This document shows positions 51,692-61,353 of a stretch of DNA of 64,000 nt, piece after piece. The position numbers and the translations under genes are program-made. Each line of letters starts with the position of its first letter. The first letter of the stretch is position 1. Origin of the DNA: an uncultured Methylophaga sp. (GTDB lineage Bacteria; Pseudomonadota; Gammaproteobacteria; Nitrosococcales; Methylophagaceae); assembly GCA_913055695.1 (NCBI GenBank), contig CAJXKF010000005.1, positions 1 through 64,000 of the forward strand, read 5' to 3'. The notes under the pieces are model-generated. The model was not told the DNA's origin. It searched no databases and was given only the letters and a program-made list of their open reading frames with translations.

Positions 51692-53731
51692 TTAAGCAGC
51701 AATGCCTGAATGCCGGAGCAAGGCATCAATTTCCGGCTCACGGCCGCGGAACTCGATAAACAGTTCCATCGGTTCCTTGGAACCACCCTGTTCCAGAATG
51801 GACGACAGAAATTCCAGACCGGTCTTGCGATCGAAAATACCGTTTTCTTCGAACTTGGAAAAGGCATCAGCCGACAGTACTTCCGCCCATTTATAGCTGT
51901 AATAACCCGCTGCATAGCCGCCGGCAAAAATATGCGCAAAGCTGTGAGCAAAGCGGTTGAATTTCGGCGGCTGCACAACGGCGACCTGATCCCGCACTTC
52001 AGCCAGAATCTTGTCGACCTGGTTAGGCTCGTTGGGGTCAAATTCCAGATGCAGACGGAAATCAAACAGCGAAAATTCCAGTTGTCTCAGCATCATCATG
52101 GCTGACTGGAAGTTACGCGCGGCAATCATTTTCTGATACAGCGCTTCCGGCAGCGGTTCGTTGGTCTCGTAATGGCCGGCAATCAGATCCAGCGCTTCGC
52201 GTTCCCAACACCAGTTTTCCATAAACTGGCTGGGCAGTTCGACCGCATCCCAAGCGACGCCGTTGATACCGGAAACGCCCGAGTAATCAATCTTGGTCAG
52301 CATATGATGCAGGCCATGACCGAACTCATGGAACAGGGTGGTCACTTCATCATGGGTGAACAGCGCCGGTTTACCGCCTACCGGTTCCGAGAAGTTACAG
52401 GTCAGGAAAGCGACCGGAGTCTGAATGCCGCCAGCAGTTTTACGGCGCACCAGGCATTCATCCATCCAGGCACCGCCGCGTTTGTGCTGTCGGGCGTAAA
52501 GATCAAGATAGAACTGACCGCGCAATTCGCCGCTGGCTTCACGGATTTCAAAAAAACGGACATCTTTATGCCAGGTGTCGACATCTTTGCGTTCGCTGAT
52601 TTCCAGACCGTAGAGTTTGTTCACCACGGCAAACAGGCCGTTCACGACTTTGTCTTCCGGGAAGTAGGGTTTCAATTCTTCCTGCGAGATGGCATAGCGT
52701 TGCTGACGCAGTTGCTCGGCAAAGTAAGTCACATCCCAGGCTTGCAGATCGTCCATGCCAGCAGTTTCTTTGGCATAGGCTTTAAGTTCTGCAAATTCTT
52801 TTTCAGCAATCGGCTTGCTGCGCGCAGCCAGGTCATTGAGAAAGTCCAGCACCTGCTCCGGGCTCTGTGCCATTTTGGTCGCCAGGGACCGTTCGGCGTG
52901 GTTATTGAAGCCCAGTAACTGTGCCAGTTCATGGCGCAGTTTCAGAATTTCGGCCATGACTTCGGTGTTGTCCCATTTACCGGCATTCGGACCCTGGTCA
53001 GAGGCTTTGGTAGCGAAGGCGGTATACATTTCCTCGCGCAGTTCACGGTTATCGGCGTAGGACATGACCGGCATATAGGACGGAAAATCGAGGGTGAATA
53101 CCCAGCCATCCAGCCCATCGCGTTTGGCGAATTGCTCCGCCATCGCCACGGTAGACGGCGGCAGCCCCGACAGCATGGCTTCGTCGGTAATATGCTTTTT
53201 CCAGGCGTGGGTCGCGTCGAGCAGGTTTTCTTCAAACCTGGCGCTGAGCTCGGTCAGCTTCTGCGTGATCTTTTTATATTGATCGCGTTGTGCCGGCGGC
53301 AATTCGACACCGGACAACCGGAAATCACGAATCGCGTTATCAATCACTTTTTTCTGCGCGGTATCAAGCTGTTTATAAGCGTCGCTTTCCGCCAGCGCCT
53401 TGTAGGCCCGATACAGATCTTCATTCTGACCCAGTTCGGTGCCAAACTCGCTCAGCAGCGGCAGGCAAGCGTTATAGGCTTTACGCAGCTCATCGGAATT
53501 GACCACCGAATTCATGTGACTCACCGGTGACCAGACATGATCAATGCTGGCTTCGATTTCTTCCATCGGTTCCACCAGCGTTTCCCAGGTCGGCTCGGAA
53601 ATCTGCGTCAGCAGGGTGTTGACTGCCTCTCTGGCTTTCTCGATAGCCTGTGTCACAGCCGGCTCAACGTGTTCCGGCTTGATTTTGGAAAACGGCGGTA
53701 AGGTGTAATCGTCTAATAATGGATTGCTCAT
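51692..53731 (-). CDS. prlC: Oligopeptidase A (M3 metallopeptidase)
   Basis: A 679-residue cytoplasmic zinc peptidase that clears signal peptides and other short peptides. Zinc site HEFGHGLHHML, with Glu further on in ESQ-like PSQFMENW. N-terminal LPPFSKIKPEHVEPAV and C-terminal ILEQGGSKEPMELFIEFRGREP fit the PrlC/OpdA family. Full length (E. coli 680). Single gene, own promoter toward 53740-53870. Confidence 0.95.
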   Translation of the reverse strand: MSNPLLDDYTLPPFSKIKPEHVEPAVTQAIEKAREAVNTLLTQISEPTWETLVEPMEEIEASIDHVWSPVSHMNSVVNSDELRKAYNACLPLLSEFGTELGQNEDLYRAYKALAESDAYKQLDTAQKKVIDNAIRDFRLSGVELPPAQRDQYKKITQKLTELSARFEENLLDATHAWKKHITDEAMLSGLPPSTVAMAEQFAKRDGLDGWVFTLDFPSYMPVMSYADNRELREEMYTAFATKASDQGPNAGKWDNTEVMAEILKLRHELAQLLGFNNHAERSLATKMAQSPEQVLDFLNDLAARSKPIAEKEFAELKAYAKETAGMDDLQAWDVTYFAEQLRQQRYAISQEELKPYFPEDKVVNGLFAVVNKLYGLEISERKDVDTWHKDVRFFEIREASGELRGQFYLDLYARQHKRGGAWMDECLVRRKTAGGIQTPVAFLTCNFSEPVGGKPALFTHDEVTTLFHEFGHGLHHMLTKIDYSGVSGINGVAWDAVELPSQFMENWCWEREALDLIAGHYETNEPLPEALYQKMIAARNFQSAMMMLRQLEFSLFDFRLHLEFDPNEPNQVDKILAEVRDQVAVVQPPKFNRFAHSFAHIFAGGYAAGYYSYKWAEVLSADAFSKFEENGIFDRKTGLEFLSSILEQGGSKEPMELFIEFRGREPEIDALLRHSGIAA

Positions 53732-53872
53732 AATTCTCTCTGATCCGGTGTAAGCCCTGAGTATACGACAGCCGCCATGACGGTCTTACGTCACGATACT
53801 GCAATAAAAGGTTAATCAGGCTGCAATATTAATTAGTTAGTGTGCGCTCAAGATAAAAGGTAGGGGCACAAT

Positions 53873-54667
53873 ATGCAAAAACAAGTCAGTCAGAAAGAAA
53901 AGATAAAAGTTCGCAGCGTCTGGATCTCGGATATTCACCTGGGATTCCGTGGCTGCAGTGCTGAATTCCTGCTCGATTTTCTGCATAAAGTGGAATGTGA
54001 TTATCTCTACCTCGTCGGTGATATTGTCGATGTCTGGGAGATGAAAAAGAAGATGTTCTGGCCCCAGGCTCACAACAACGTGGTTCGCACCCTGTTGGGT
54101 AAAGCCAAGCACAACACCAAGGTGATTTATGTGCCGGGCAATCACGACGAAGTGCTGCGCGATTACGACGGCGCCGTGTTCGGCAATGTCGAGATTCACA
54201 ACGAAGTGATTCATACCACCGCCGATAACCGCAAACTGTTGATCCTGCATGGCGACCAGTTCGACAGTGTGGTGAAAATTTCTCCCCTGCTCGCCAAGGT
54301 CGGCAGCCGTCTTTATGAATGGCTGCTGCGCGCCAATCGCTACGTGAATTTGGTGCGCCGCAAACTGGGATTTTCTTACTGGTCGCTGGCAGCCTTTCTC
54401 AAACACAAAGTCAAAAACGCGGTGCAATACATCAGTAATTTCGAAGAAGCTGTCGCCTATGAGGCCGCGCGCCAGGGGGTTGACGGCGTAGTATGTGGTC
54501 ACATTCACCGGGCTGAAATTGCCCGCCATCACAATGTCGATTACTACAATTGCGGCGACTGGGTGGAAAGCTGTACCGCACTGGTGGAACACCCCAACGG
54601 CGACATGGAAATTCTCTACTGGACCGACATGCTTGAACAGCCCAAAGCGCTGGTTCAGGCAGCATAG
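53873..54667 (+). CDS. LpxH-like metallophosphoesterase
   Basis: A 264-residue calcineurin-like phosphoesterase: ISDIHLG (metal), LVGDIVDVWE, VPGNHDEVLRD, LILHGDQFD and CGHIHRAE motifs intact. It resembles UDP-2,3-diacylglucosamine diphosphatase LpxH, which makes lipid X in lipid A synthesis, but belongs to the longer LpxH2/YbbF-like group, so the substrate is less certain. Followed after 14 bases by a glycosyltransferase, a pairing seen in many proteobacteria, suggesting a shared glycolipid pathway. Confidence 0.87.
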   Translation: MQKQVSQKEKIKVRSVWISDIHLGFRGCSAEFLLDFLHKVECDYLYLVGDIVDVWEMKKKMFWPQAHNNVVRTLLGKAKHNTKVIYVPGNHDEVLRDYDGAVFGNVEIHNEVIHTTADNRKLLILHGDQFDSVVKISPLLAKVGSRLYEWLLRANRYVNLVRRKLGFSYWSLAAFLKHKVKNAVQYISNFEEAVAYEAARQGVDGVVCGHIHRAEIARHHNVDYYNCGDWVESCTALVEHPNGDMEILYWTDMLEQPKALVQAA

Positions 54668-54681
54668 GACGACCAGACCGA

Positions 54682-55725
54682 ATGAAAATTGTCATAGTGA
54701 CCGACGCCTGGACGCCTCAGGTCAATGGGGTGGTGCGGACTTTAAAACAGACCCGCAAATGTCTGGAACAACTGGGCTACGAAGTGCATCTCATCACGCC
54801 CGAACTCTTCAAAACCATCCCCTGCCCCAGTTATCCCAGCATCCCGCTGGCATTATTTCCCGGCCGCAAAGTCGCTCAGTTGCTTGCCGATTACAATGCC
54901 AATTCAGTGCATATCGCCACCGAAGGGCCACTGGGGATGGCCGCCAGACGCTGGTGTCTGCGAAACAAGGTGCAGTTCACCACCTCTTATCACACCCAGT
55001 TCCCCGAATATGTGCGCCTGAGAGCACCGATTCCGCTGAGCTGGACTTATGCCTGGCTGCGTCGTTTTCATGCTAAGGCAGTACGCACACTGGTGCCCAC
55101 CGAATCACAGCGCCAGCGGCTGCTGCAACACGGTTTTGATCATGTCGAAGTATGGGGCCGCGGTGTCGATACGGACATCTTCACGCCGGACAAGCCGCAG
55201 CAATTCAATCTGCCGGGGCCGGTTCTGCTCAATATGGGACGGGTGGCGGTGGAAAAGAATATCAAGGCGTTTCTCGATCTGGCCGTTCCCGGCAGTAAGG
55301 TCGTGGTCGGTGACGGCCCCGATCTCGAACCATTGCAGCAGGCCTATCCCGATGTGCTGTTTACCGGCGCCAGATTTGGTAAAGAACTCGCTAGTTATGT
55401 GGCAGCGGCAGATGTTTTTGTTTTCCCCAGCCGGACCGATACCTTCGGACTGGTCTTACTTGAGGCGATGGCCTGTGGTGTACCGGTGGCGGCGTATCCG
55501 GTAACGGGCCCTGCCGATGTAGTGCAGGATGGTGTCACTGGCAGCCTGAATGACAATCTTGAACAGGCGGTCAGAAGCGCTTTAACACTGGATTCTCAGC
55601 CCTGTATTGACTACGCCAGAAAGAACAGCTGGCTTGCCTGTAGTGAGGTGTTTGCCAGCTATATGCATGACAATCTGGCACCAGTCGACTGGCAGGGACG
55701 CGAACAACCAGCCCGCGAGCATTGA
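54682..55725 (+). CDS. GT4-family glycosyltransferase
   Basis: A 347-residue cytoplasmic or membrane-associated glycosyltransferase. N-terminal Gly-rich fold MKIVIVTDAWTPQVNGVVRTL, residues 1-21; acceptor-side YHTQFPEYVRLRAP; donor-site motifs GRGVDTDIF, NMGRVAVEKNIKAF and ADVFVFPSRTDTFGLVLLEAMACG with the EX7E pair. Resembles diacylglycerol or lipid sugar transferases of the SqdX/MgtA kind. With the upstream phosphoesterase it may build a glycolipid. Acceptor unknown. Confidence 0.88.
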   Translation: MKIVIVTDAWTPQVNGVVRTLKQTRKCLEQLGYEVHLITPELFKTIPCPSYPSIPLALFPGRKVAQLLADYNANSVHIATEGPLGMAARRWCLRNKVQFTTSYHTQFPEYVRLRAPIPLSWTYAWLRRFHAKAVRTLVPTESQRQRLLQHGFDHVEVWGRGVDTDIFTPDKPQQFNLPGPVLLNMGRVAVEKNIKAFLDLAVPGSKVVVGDGPDLEPLQQAYPDVLFTGARFGKELASYVAAADVFVFPSRTDTFGLVLLEAMACGVPVAAYPVTGPADVVQDGVTGSLNDNLEQAVRSALTLDSQPCIDYARKNSWLACSEVFASYMHDNLAPVDWQGREQPAREH

Positions 55726-55857
55726 CAAAAATCTGTTGCATATACGCAACAAAATATTCCTTTTGTTTGCCGAAATTACAACACTATCTCTTGATCGGCC
55801 CTGACCAGCGTGAGATTATTTGCAGGTCAATAAGAATAAACAGGGATAAAGATTTCA

Positions 55858-56592
55858 ATGACACATCTCCGTACCGTTTTCAGATTGGCTCTAGTGGCCA
55901 TGGTTCTGTTCATGACCGGTTGCGCCACCACTGACCAAAGCGCAGGCGTCAGCGATCCATTGGAAGGATATAACCGCGCCATGTACAAATTTAACGACGC
56001 CGTTGATACTGCCGTGCTCAAACCGGTCGCCAAAGGCTATGACGCTGTTGTGCCTGATCCCATCAGCCAGGGTGTCAGCAACTTCTTCAGCAACCTGAAT
56101 GACATCACCGTCATCATTAACGATCTGTTTCAGGGCAAGTTCTATCAGGCTTACCGTGACACCCATCGTTTTGTGCTGAATACCACTGTCGGTGTCGCCG
56201 GTATTTTTGACGTTGCCAGCCTGAGTGGCTTTACCAAGAATAACGAAGATTTCGGTCAGACCCTGGGCGTCTGGGGTGCAGAGCCCGGTGCCTACGTGGT
56301 GCTGCCTTTCTTCGGCCCACGCAATGTGCGTGATACCTTCGGTCTGGTCGGCGATATGTTCACTGACCCTGTGATGTATGTCGAAGGCGATGATGCCCGC
56401 CTCGCTCTGGTCGGTACCCGCGTTGTCGATACCCGCGCCAATCTGCTGAAAGCGGAAAAAGTGCTGGATCAGGCTGCCACCGACGAATACAGCTATGTGC
56501 GTGATGCTTATATGTCACGCCGCGAATATCTGGTCTTCGACGGTAATCCGCCGATGAATGACGACTTCGATGTATTCGAAGAAGATGAGTGA
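55858..56592 (+). CDS. mlaA: MlaA (VacJ) outer-membrane lipoprotein
   Basis: A 244-residue lipoprotein that removes misplaced phospholipids from the outer leaflet as part of the Mla retrograde pathway. Lipobox FMTGCATT (lipidated Cys at about 22). MlaA signatures: DPLEGYNRAMYKFND, VSNFFSNLNDITVIINDLFQGKF (residues about 75-97), FGQTLGVWGAEPGAYVVLPFFGP and GDMFTDPVMY. An acidic tail (DDFDVFEEDE) is seen. Followed by a terminator. Confidence 0.95.
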   Translation: MTHLRTVFRLALVAMVLFMTGCATTDQSAGVSDPLEGYNRAMYKFNDAVDTAVLKPVAKGYDAVVPDPISQGVSNFFSNLNDITVIINDLFQGKFYQAYRDTHRFVLNTTVGVAGIFDVASLSGFTKNNEDFGQTLGVWGAEPGAYVVLPFFGPRNVRDTFGLVGDMFTDPVMYVEGDDARLALVGTRVVDTRANLLKAEKVLDQAATDEYSYVRDAYMSRREYLVFDGNPPMNDDFDVFEEDE

Positions 56593-56625
56593 CACGACAA
56601 TCACAGACTGAGACTTTATAATAAA

Positions 56626-56652
56626 GAGCCGGGTTTAGACCCGGCTTTTTTT
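56626..56652 (+). terminator. Terminator after mlaA
   Basis: GCCGGGT / ACCCGGC with TTAG loop and long T run, 33 bases after the stop. Confidence 0.85.
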
Positions 56653-56694
56653 ATGGTTTAAATAAAACCCGATTCAGACACGTCACGGAGACTT

Positions 56695-57681
56695 ATGACC
56701 AGTATTTTATTTATTCTCGCCATTGTGGCCGGATTTGCCATTCTGATTTGGGGCGCAGATCGCTTTGTTGATGGTGCCGCCAATATTGCCAGTAATCTCG
56801 GCGTGTCACCTTTGATTGTCGGTGTCACGATTGTCGGTTTTGGTACCTCGGCGCCGGAAATGCTGGTATCCGCACTCGCTGCTGTTGACGGCGTACCGGC
56901 GATGGGTATCGGTAATGCCGTGGGCTCCAATATCACCAATGTCGGCCTGGTGCTGGCGGTCACGACCTTAATTTCACCACTGGTCGTCAATTCCGCTACC
57001 CTGCGCCGCGAGTTTCCGGTGCTGGCTTTTGTGATGCTGGTGTCTTTAGCCATGCTGCTTGATGGCGTATTGAGCCGTGCTGACGGCAGCATTTTATTTG
57101 CTGGCTTCCTGTTGACTATTGCCGGCATGGGCTGGATGGCCTACAAAGGACTGGGAAAGAATGATCCACTGGAAGCCGAATTCGCTGAGGAGTATCCCGA
57201 CCACAAAATGTCGACCGGTAAAGCCAGCTGGTATTTTGTTATCGGCCTGGCATCTTTGCTGGTCGGCTCCAAGTCGCTGGTCTGGGGCGCGAGCGGTATC
57301 GCTACTTTACTGGGCGTCAGTGATCTGATTATTGGTCTGACTATTGTCGCCATCGGCACCAGCCTGCCGGAACTGGCCGCCTCTATTATCTCCGCACTCA
57401 AAAATGAGCATGATATCGCGGTCGGCAATGTACTTGGCTCCAATATTTTCAACCTGCTTGCCGTGCTGGCGATGCCGGGTCTGATTGCACCATCAGAAGT
57501 CGACCCGCTACTGCTGTATCGTGATTATCCCTTCATGATTGGTCTCGCAGTCGGTCTGTTCCTGTTCGCCCGCTATTGCAGTCAAGGCCGGATTGGCCGG
57601 GTAGCCGGGATCTTGATGTTACTCGTCTATATTGGCTATAACAGTCTTCTCGCCTACCAGAACATGCCTGGAATCCAATAA
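56695..57681 (+). CDS. yrbG: Calcium/sodium antiporter (YrbG family)
   Basis: A 328-residue inner-membrane exchanger with ten helices in two inverted halves, each with an alpha-repeat: GFGTSAPEMLVSALAAVDG and AIGTSLPELAASIISALK, each followed by GNAVGSNITN or GNVLGSNIFN. These Glu/Ser/Asn residues bind cations. A standard neighbour of kdsD in gammaproteobacteria; its stop overlaps the kdsD start (TAATG). First gene of the LPS export run. Transports Ca2+ or Na+; exact substrate uncertain. Confidence 0.93.
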   Translation: MTSILFILAIVAGFAILIWGADRFVDGAANIASNLGVSPLIVGVTIVGFGTSAPEMLVSALAAVDGVPAMGIGNAVGSNITNVGLVLAVTTLISPLVVNSATLRREFPVLAFVMLVSLAMLLDGVLSRADGSILFAGFLLTIAGMGWMAYKGLGKNDPLEAEFAEEYPDHKMSTGKASWYFVIGLASLLVGSKSLVWGASGIATLLGVSDLIIGLTIVAIGTSLPELAASIISALKNEHDIAVGNVLGSNIFNLLAVLAMPGLIAPSEVDPLLLYRDYPFMIGLAVGLFLFARYCSQGRIGRVAGILMLLVYIGYNSLLAYQNMPGIQ

Positions 57682-58658
57682 TGAAGGTCGATCACGATAA
57701 GCTCAGAGAACTCGCCGCCGCGGTTATTGATACCGAATTGGCCGCTGTATCGGCTTTACGCGATCGCATCAATGACGACTTCATCAAAGCCTGTGATTTT
57801 ATGCTCGCCTGCAGCGGCCGTATTGTGGTTATCGGCATGGGTAAATCCGGCCATATCGGCAGCAAGATCGCCGCAACCCTGGCCAGCACAGGCACGCCGG
57901 CTTTCTTTGTGCATCCCGGTGAAGCCAGTCATGGCGATCTGGGCATGATCACCGATAAAGATGTGGTACTGGCTTTATCCAATTCCGGTGAGACCGCCGA
58001 AATTCTGACCATTTTGCCTTTAATCAAACGTCTGCATGTGCCTCTGATTGCCATGACCGGCAGAGCGGAATCGACCCTGGCCCAGTGTGCCAGCGCGCAT
58101 CTGGATGTCAGTGTCGAGCGTGAAGCCTGTCCGCTGGGACTGGCCCCCACCTCCAGCACCACCGCAGCTCTGGTCATGGGCGATGCCCTTGCTATCGCCT
58201 TACTGGAAGCCCGCGGTTTTACCGCCGAAGATTTTGCGATGTCGCATCCGGGTGGTTTGCTGGGCCGGCGTCTGCTGTTGCATGTCAGTGACATCATGCA
58301 TACCGGCCCGGCGATACCGACTATCAGCGAGTCAGCCCTCATCAGTGAAGCGCTGATAGAAATGTCGGCCAAGGGTCTGGGAATGACCGCTGTGATCGAC
58401 GCCAGCCAGCAGGTCGTGGGCATATTCACTGACGGTGACCTGCGCCGGGTACTGGCCCAGGAAGTGAACATTCACAGCGAGCCGCTGTCTGCCTTCATGA
58501 CGCGAGGCTGTAAAACCGGCAAACCGGATATGCTGGCAGCAGAAGCGCTGGAACTGATGCAGCGATTTAAGATTAACGCTTTACTCATTCTCAACGAACA
58601 ACAAAAACTGACCGGTGCCATCAATATGCATGATTTGCTTCGTGCCGGGGTGGTGTAA
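57681..58658 (+). CDS. kdsD: D-arabinose 5-phosphate isomerase KdsD
   Basis: A 325-residue enzyme converting ribulose 5-phosphate to arabinose 5-phosphate, the first step to Kdo. SIS domain (about 40-180) with GMGKSGHIGSKIAATLASTG (residues about 52-71), HPGEASHGDLGMI and ALSNSGETAEIL, then two CBS domains (about 205-325). The full-length two-CBS form is the LPS-pathway type. Confidence 0.95.
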   Translation: MKVDHDKLRELAAAVIDTELAAVSALRDRINDDFIKACDFMLACSGRIVVIGMGKSGHIGSKIAATLASTGTPAFFVHPGEASHGDLGMITDKDVVLALSNSGETAEILTILPLIKRLHVPLIAMTGRAESTLAQCASAHLDVSVEREACPLGLAPTSSTTAALVMGDALAIALLEARGFTAEDFAMSHPGGLLGRRLLLHVSDIMHTGPAIPTISESALISEALIEMSAKGLGMTAVIDASQQVVGIFTDGDLRRVLAQEVNIHSEPLSAFMTRGCKTGKPDMLAAEALELMQRFKINALLILNEQQKLTGAINMHDLLRAGVV

Positions 58659-58669
58659 CAGGAAAAACC

Positions 58670-59191
58670 ATGCAGGACATTCTGGAAAAAGCTAAAAAAA
58701 TCAGACTCGTTATCTTCGATGTCGACGGTGTGCTCACCGATGGCCGAATTATCATCGGCGATGATGGTCAGGAGTATAAATCCTTCAATACCCGTGATGG
58801 TCACGGTATGAAACTGCTGCAGCTGACCGGGGTGGATATTGCGATTATCAGCGGCCGTACGACCAAAACTGTTGAGCACCGGATGAACAGCCTGGGCATT
58901 AATCACGTGTTTCAGGGGAAGCGCGTCAAACTCCCCGTGTTTGAGCAGTTAATCGCCGAACTCAATCTGCAACCGGAAGAATGTGCTTTTGTCGGTGATG
59001 ACTGGGTCGACCTGTCGATCATGAGCCGGGTCGGTCTCGCCATCGCAGTACAGGATGCTGACAATGTCGTCAAAAAACATGCACACTGGATTACACCATC
59101 TAATGGCGGTCACGGCGCCGCCCGCGAAGTCTGTGAACTGATTATGGAAGGACAGGGTAACCTGCAGGACCAAATTGAACGTCATTTTTAA
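58670..59191 (+). CDS. kdsC: Kdo 8-phosphate phosphatase KdsC
   Basis: A 173-residue HAD-superfamily phosphatase removing phosphate from Kdo8P. HAD motif I is LVIFDVDGVLTDG with both Asp; motif II IAIISGRTT, motif IV FVGDDWVDLSIM. Compact C0-type, tetrameric family size. Overlaps lptC by 17 bases. Confidence 0.95.
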   Translation: MQDILEKAKKIRLVIFDVDGVLTDGRIIIGDDGQEYKSFNTRDGHGMKLLQLTGVDIAIISGRTTKTVEHRMNSLGINHVFQGKRVKLPVFEQLIAELNLQPEECAFVGDDWVDLSIMSRVGLAIAVQDADNVVKKHAHWITPSNGGHGAAREVCELIMEGQGNLQDQIERHF

Positions 59192-59744
59192 TCTGCCGCT
59201 CTATGCCCGGCTCGGTCTGCTGCTGATCGCAGTTTTCAGCCTGTGGCTGATTCTGCATGACAACAGTCAGCCGCCACAGCAGGCGAGTGAAGTGCGTCGC
59301 ACCAGTGATTATGCAATGACCGACTTCACCATGACGATAATGGATATCAATGGTGAGCCGGCACGTGTGATTAAGGGCGAGGAAATGGCCCATTTCCCGC
59401 ATGATGATTCCACCGAAATCATCCAGCCGGTGACCGAATTTCTGGAACCCGGTCAGGATACCTGGGTGGTCAGCTCGCAGCATGGGCATACTCAGGGTGA
59501 TGGCGAAACAATACTGCTGACCGGAAATGTTATTATCAGCAACAAGGATGATCCGGCGTTTGAAATGCGTACCGAGAGACTGACGCTGAATACGCAAGAA
59601 AATACGGCTTATACGGAAGCGCCGGTGACCATTCATTCTCCCCAGGGTGTTACCGACGCTGTCGGCCTGCATGCTGCGCTGGATGATGAGACAATCAATC
59701 TGCATTCAAGGGTAAAAGGACAATATGATGCGCCTGCCAATTAA
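59175..59744 (+). CDS. lptC: LPS export protein LptC
   Basis: A 189-residue bitopic inner-membrane protein that takes LPS from LptB2FG and passes it to LptA. N-terminal helix (about 10-27, LGLLLIAVFSLWLIL); the periplasmic beta-jellyroll includes YAMTDFTMTIMDING and GDGETILLTGNVIIS. The TTG start at 59175 lies inside kdsC; no later start keeps the helix. Stop overlaps the lptA start by 20 bases. Confidence 0.9.
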   Translation: MNVIFNLPLYARLGLLLIAVFSLWLILHDNSQPPQQASEVRRTSDYAMTDFTMTIMDINGEPARVIKGEEMAHFPHDDSTEIIQPVTEFLEPGQDTWVVSSQHGHTQGDGETILLTGNVIISNKDDPAFEMRTERLTLNTQENTAYTEAPVTIHSPQGVTDAVGLHAALDDETINLHSRVKGQYDAPAN

Positions 59745-60552
59745 TCTGCTTGTCATTGCCATGCTTATGCCTGCTATGGCGCTGGCTCTGCCCAGTGACC
59801 GTGAAAAACCGATCAGCATCGAGGCCGACCACGCTCAACTGGATGACCGTGAAGGCGTGACGCAGTACAAGGGCGATGCCATTCTGACCCAGGGCACACT
59901 GCGTATTACCGGCGACATGATTACCTTTTTCTATGATGAGAATAAGCAGCTGACCAAGGCGGTGGCCGAGGGCAAACGTGCGACGTATCAGCAAGTGCAT
60001 AAGCCGGGCGAAAACCCGGTCAAGGCCAAAGCCCTGAAAATGGAATACTACGCCGACCGTCAGAAAATCTATCTGATTGGCGACGGCTATGTCTGGCAGG
60101 ACGGCGATGAATTCACCGGCAACTATATCGAATACGATATTGAACGTAATGTGGTCAGTGCCAATTCCAGACCGGTCACGGTCGACGGCGAAACCCAGAA
60201 AAAAGGCCGCGTCCATATTATTATTCAGCCGGAAAATACCCGTAAGCCGGCCAAATCGGAAAACAAACCCGCCCCGGCCCCGGAAGCAGTCACACCACCG
60301 GCAGAGTCCAAAGCAGGTGATGAGCAGCAACAAAATAGTCAGGCAGCAGAACCCAAGGCCTATCCGACTGCCATGACCACCAGCCGCCTCAATGTCCGCA
60401 CCGGTCCCGGCACCCAGTATCAGAAACTGGGCACCTTTGATCAGTCTATGGAAGTCATTGTGCTGACCCGGCAAACCAACTGGGCTCAGGTTCGTGGCAC
60501 CGTCAACGGTGAAGTCGTCATCGGCTGGGTCAACAGCCGCTACCTGCAATAA
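59725..60552 (+). CDS. lptA: LptA with an extra C-terminal SH3 domain
   Basis: A 275-residue periplasmic LPS bridge protein. Signal peptide NLLVIAMLMPAMALALPSD; LptA/OstA fold (about 25-170) with ISIEADHAQLDDREG, YKGDAILTQGTLRITGD and KIYLIGDGYVWQDGDEFTG. Ordinary LptA ends near 185 residues; here a Pro/Ala/Gln linker (about 175-210) leads to a bacterial SH3 domain (about 212-275: RLNVRTGPGTQYQKLG, WAQVRGTVNGEVVIGWVNSRYL). SH3b domains bind peptidoglycan or proteins, so this LptA may touch the cell wall. No frameshift; the reading frame is continuous. Confidence 0.92.
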   Translation: MMRLPINLLVIAMLMPAMALALPSDREKPISIEADHAQLDDREGVTQYKGDAILTQGTLRITGDMITFFYDENKQLTKAVAEGKRATYQQVHKPGENPVKAKALKMEYYADRQKIYLIGDGYVWQDGDEFTGNYIEYDIERNVVSANSRPVTVDGETQKKGRVHIIIQPENTRKPAKSENKPAPAPEAVTPPAESKAGDEQQQNSQAAEPKAYPTAMTTSRLNVRTGPGTQYQKLGTFDQSMEVIVLTRQTNWAQVRGTVNGEVVIGWVNSRYLQ

Positions 60553-60564
60553 GCCTGACTGCTA

Positions 60565-61290
60565 ATGAGTATTTTATCCGCGCAGCAACTGGCGAAGCGT
60601 TATGGTGATCGCCAGGTCGTCAAAGACATTTCTCTGGACGTCAAAAGTGGTGAGATTGTCGGTCTGCTGGGCCCCAACGGCGCCGGCAAGACCACCAGCT
60701 TCTACATGATTGTGGGTCTGGTACCGGTCGATCACGGTTTTATTTTCCTCGATCAGTATGATCTGACCGACTATCCGATTCATGACCGTGCCCGGCTGGG
60801 GATTGGCTATCTGCCGCAGGAAGCCTCGGTGTTTCGTAAACTCAGTGTCGAAGACAATCTGTACGCCATCCTGGAAACCCGTGACGAACTGACACCGGCA
60901 CAGAGAAAAGATCTGCTGGAAAGACTGCTGCAGGATTTTCATATCGACCATATCCGTAAATCCAAGGGCATGTCGCTGTCCGGTGGCGAACGCCGAAGAG
61001 TAGAAATCGCCCGCGCGCTGGCGATGGATCCGCAGTTTATCCTGCTTGATGAACCCTTTGCCGGCGTCGATCCGATTTCAGTGCTGGATATACAGGGGAT
61101 TATCAAGGAACTGGCCGAGCGCGGCATCGGCATTCTAATTACCGATCACAATGTGCGTGAGACACTCAATGTCTGTCAGCGCGCCTACATCTTCAATGAA
61201 GGTGAAGTGATCGCCCGCGGCACACCCGAGGAAATTCTTAAGGATAAGAAAGTCTTAAGCGTCTATCTCGGCCGCGACTTCAGAATGTAA
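60565..61290 (+). CDS. lptB: LPS export ABC ATPase LptB
   Basis: A 241-residue cytoplasmic ATPase powering LPS extraction. Walker [16 protein letters not shown], signature [17 protein letters not shown], Walker [17 protein letters not shown] and H-loop [11 protein letters not shown], exactly the LptB variants. Follows lptA by 12 bases. The usual next gene rpoN does not follow; a hybrid kinase does. Confidence 0.96.
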   Translation: MSILSAQQLAKRYGDRQVVKDISLDVKSGEIVGLLGPNGAGKTTSFYMIVGLVPVDHGFIFLDQYDLTDYPIHDRARLGIGYLPQEASVFRKLSVEDNLYAILETRDELTPAQRKDLLERLLQDFHIDHIRKSKGMSLSGGERRRVEIARALAMDPQFILLDEPFAGVDPISVLDIQGIIKELAERGIGILITDHNVRETLNVCQRAYIFNEGEVIARGTPEEILKDKKVLSVYLGRDFRM

Positions 61291-61353
61291 TAAAGCTGGC
61301 GTTGTGAACAGGGGTTCAGCTAAGATGCAATGTGACCTGATGCACCGCCATAT

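Noticed and set aside
55735-55750. Short inverted repeat GTTGC / GCAAC before mlaA
   Set aside because: Arms of 5-6 bases in an AT-rich stretch; could be chance and has no T run to make a terminator.
59695-60549. 284-codon minus-strand frame opposite lptA
   Set aside because: Antisense shadow; lptA is certain and in a conserved operon.
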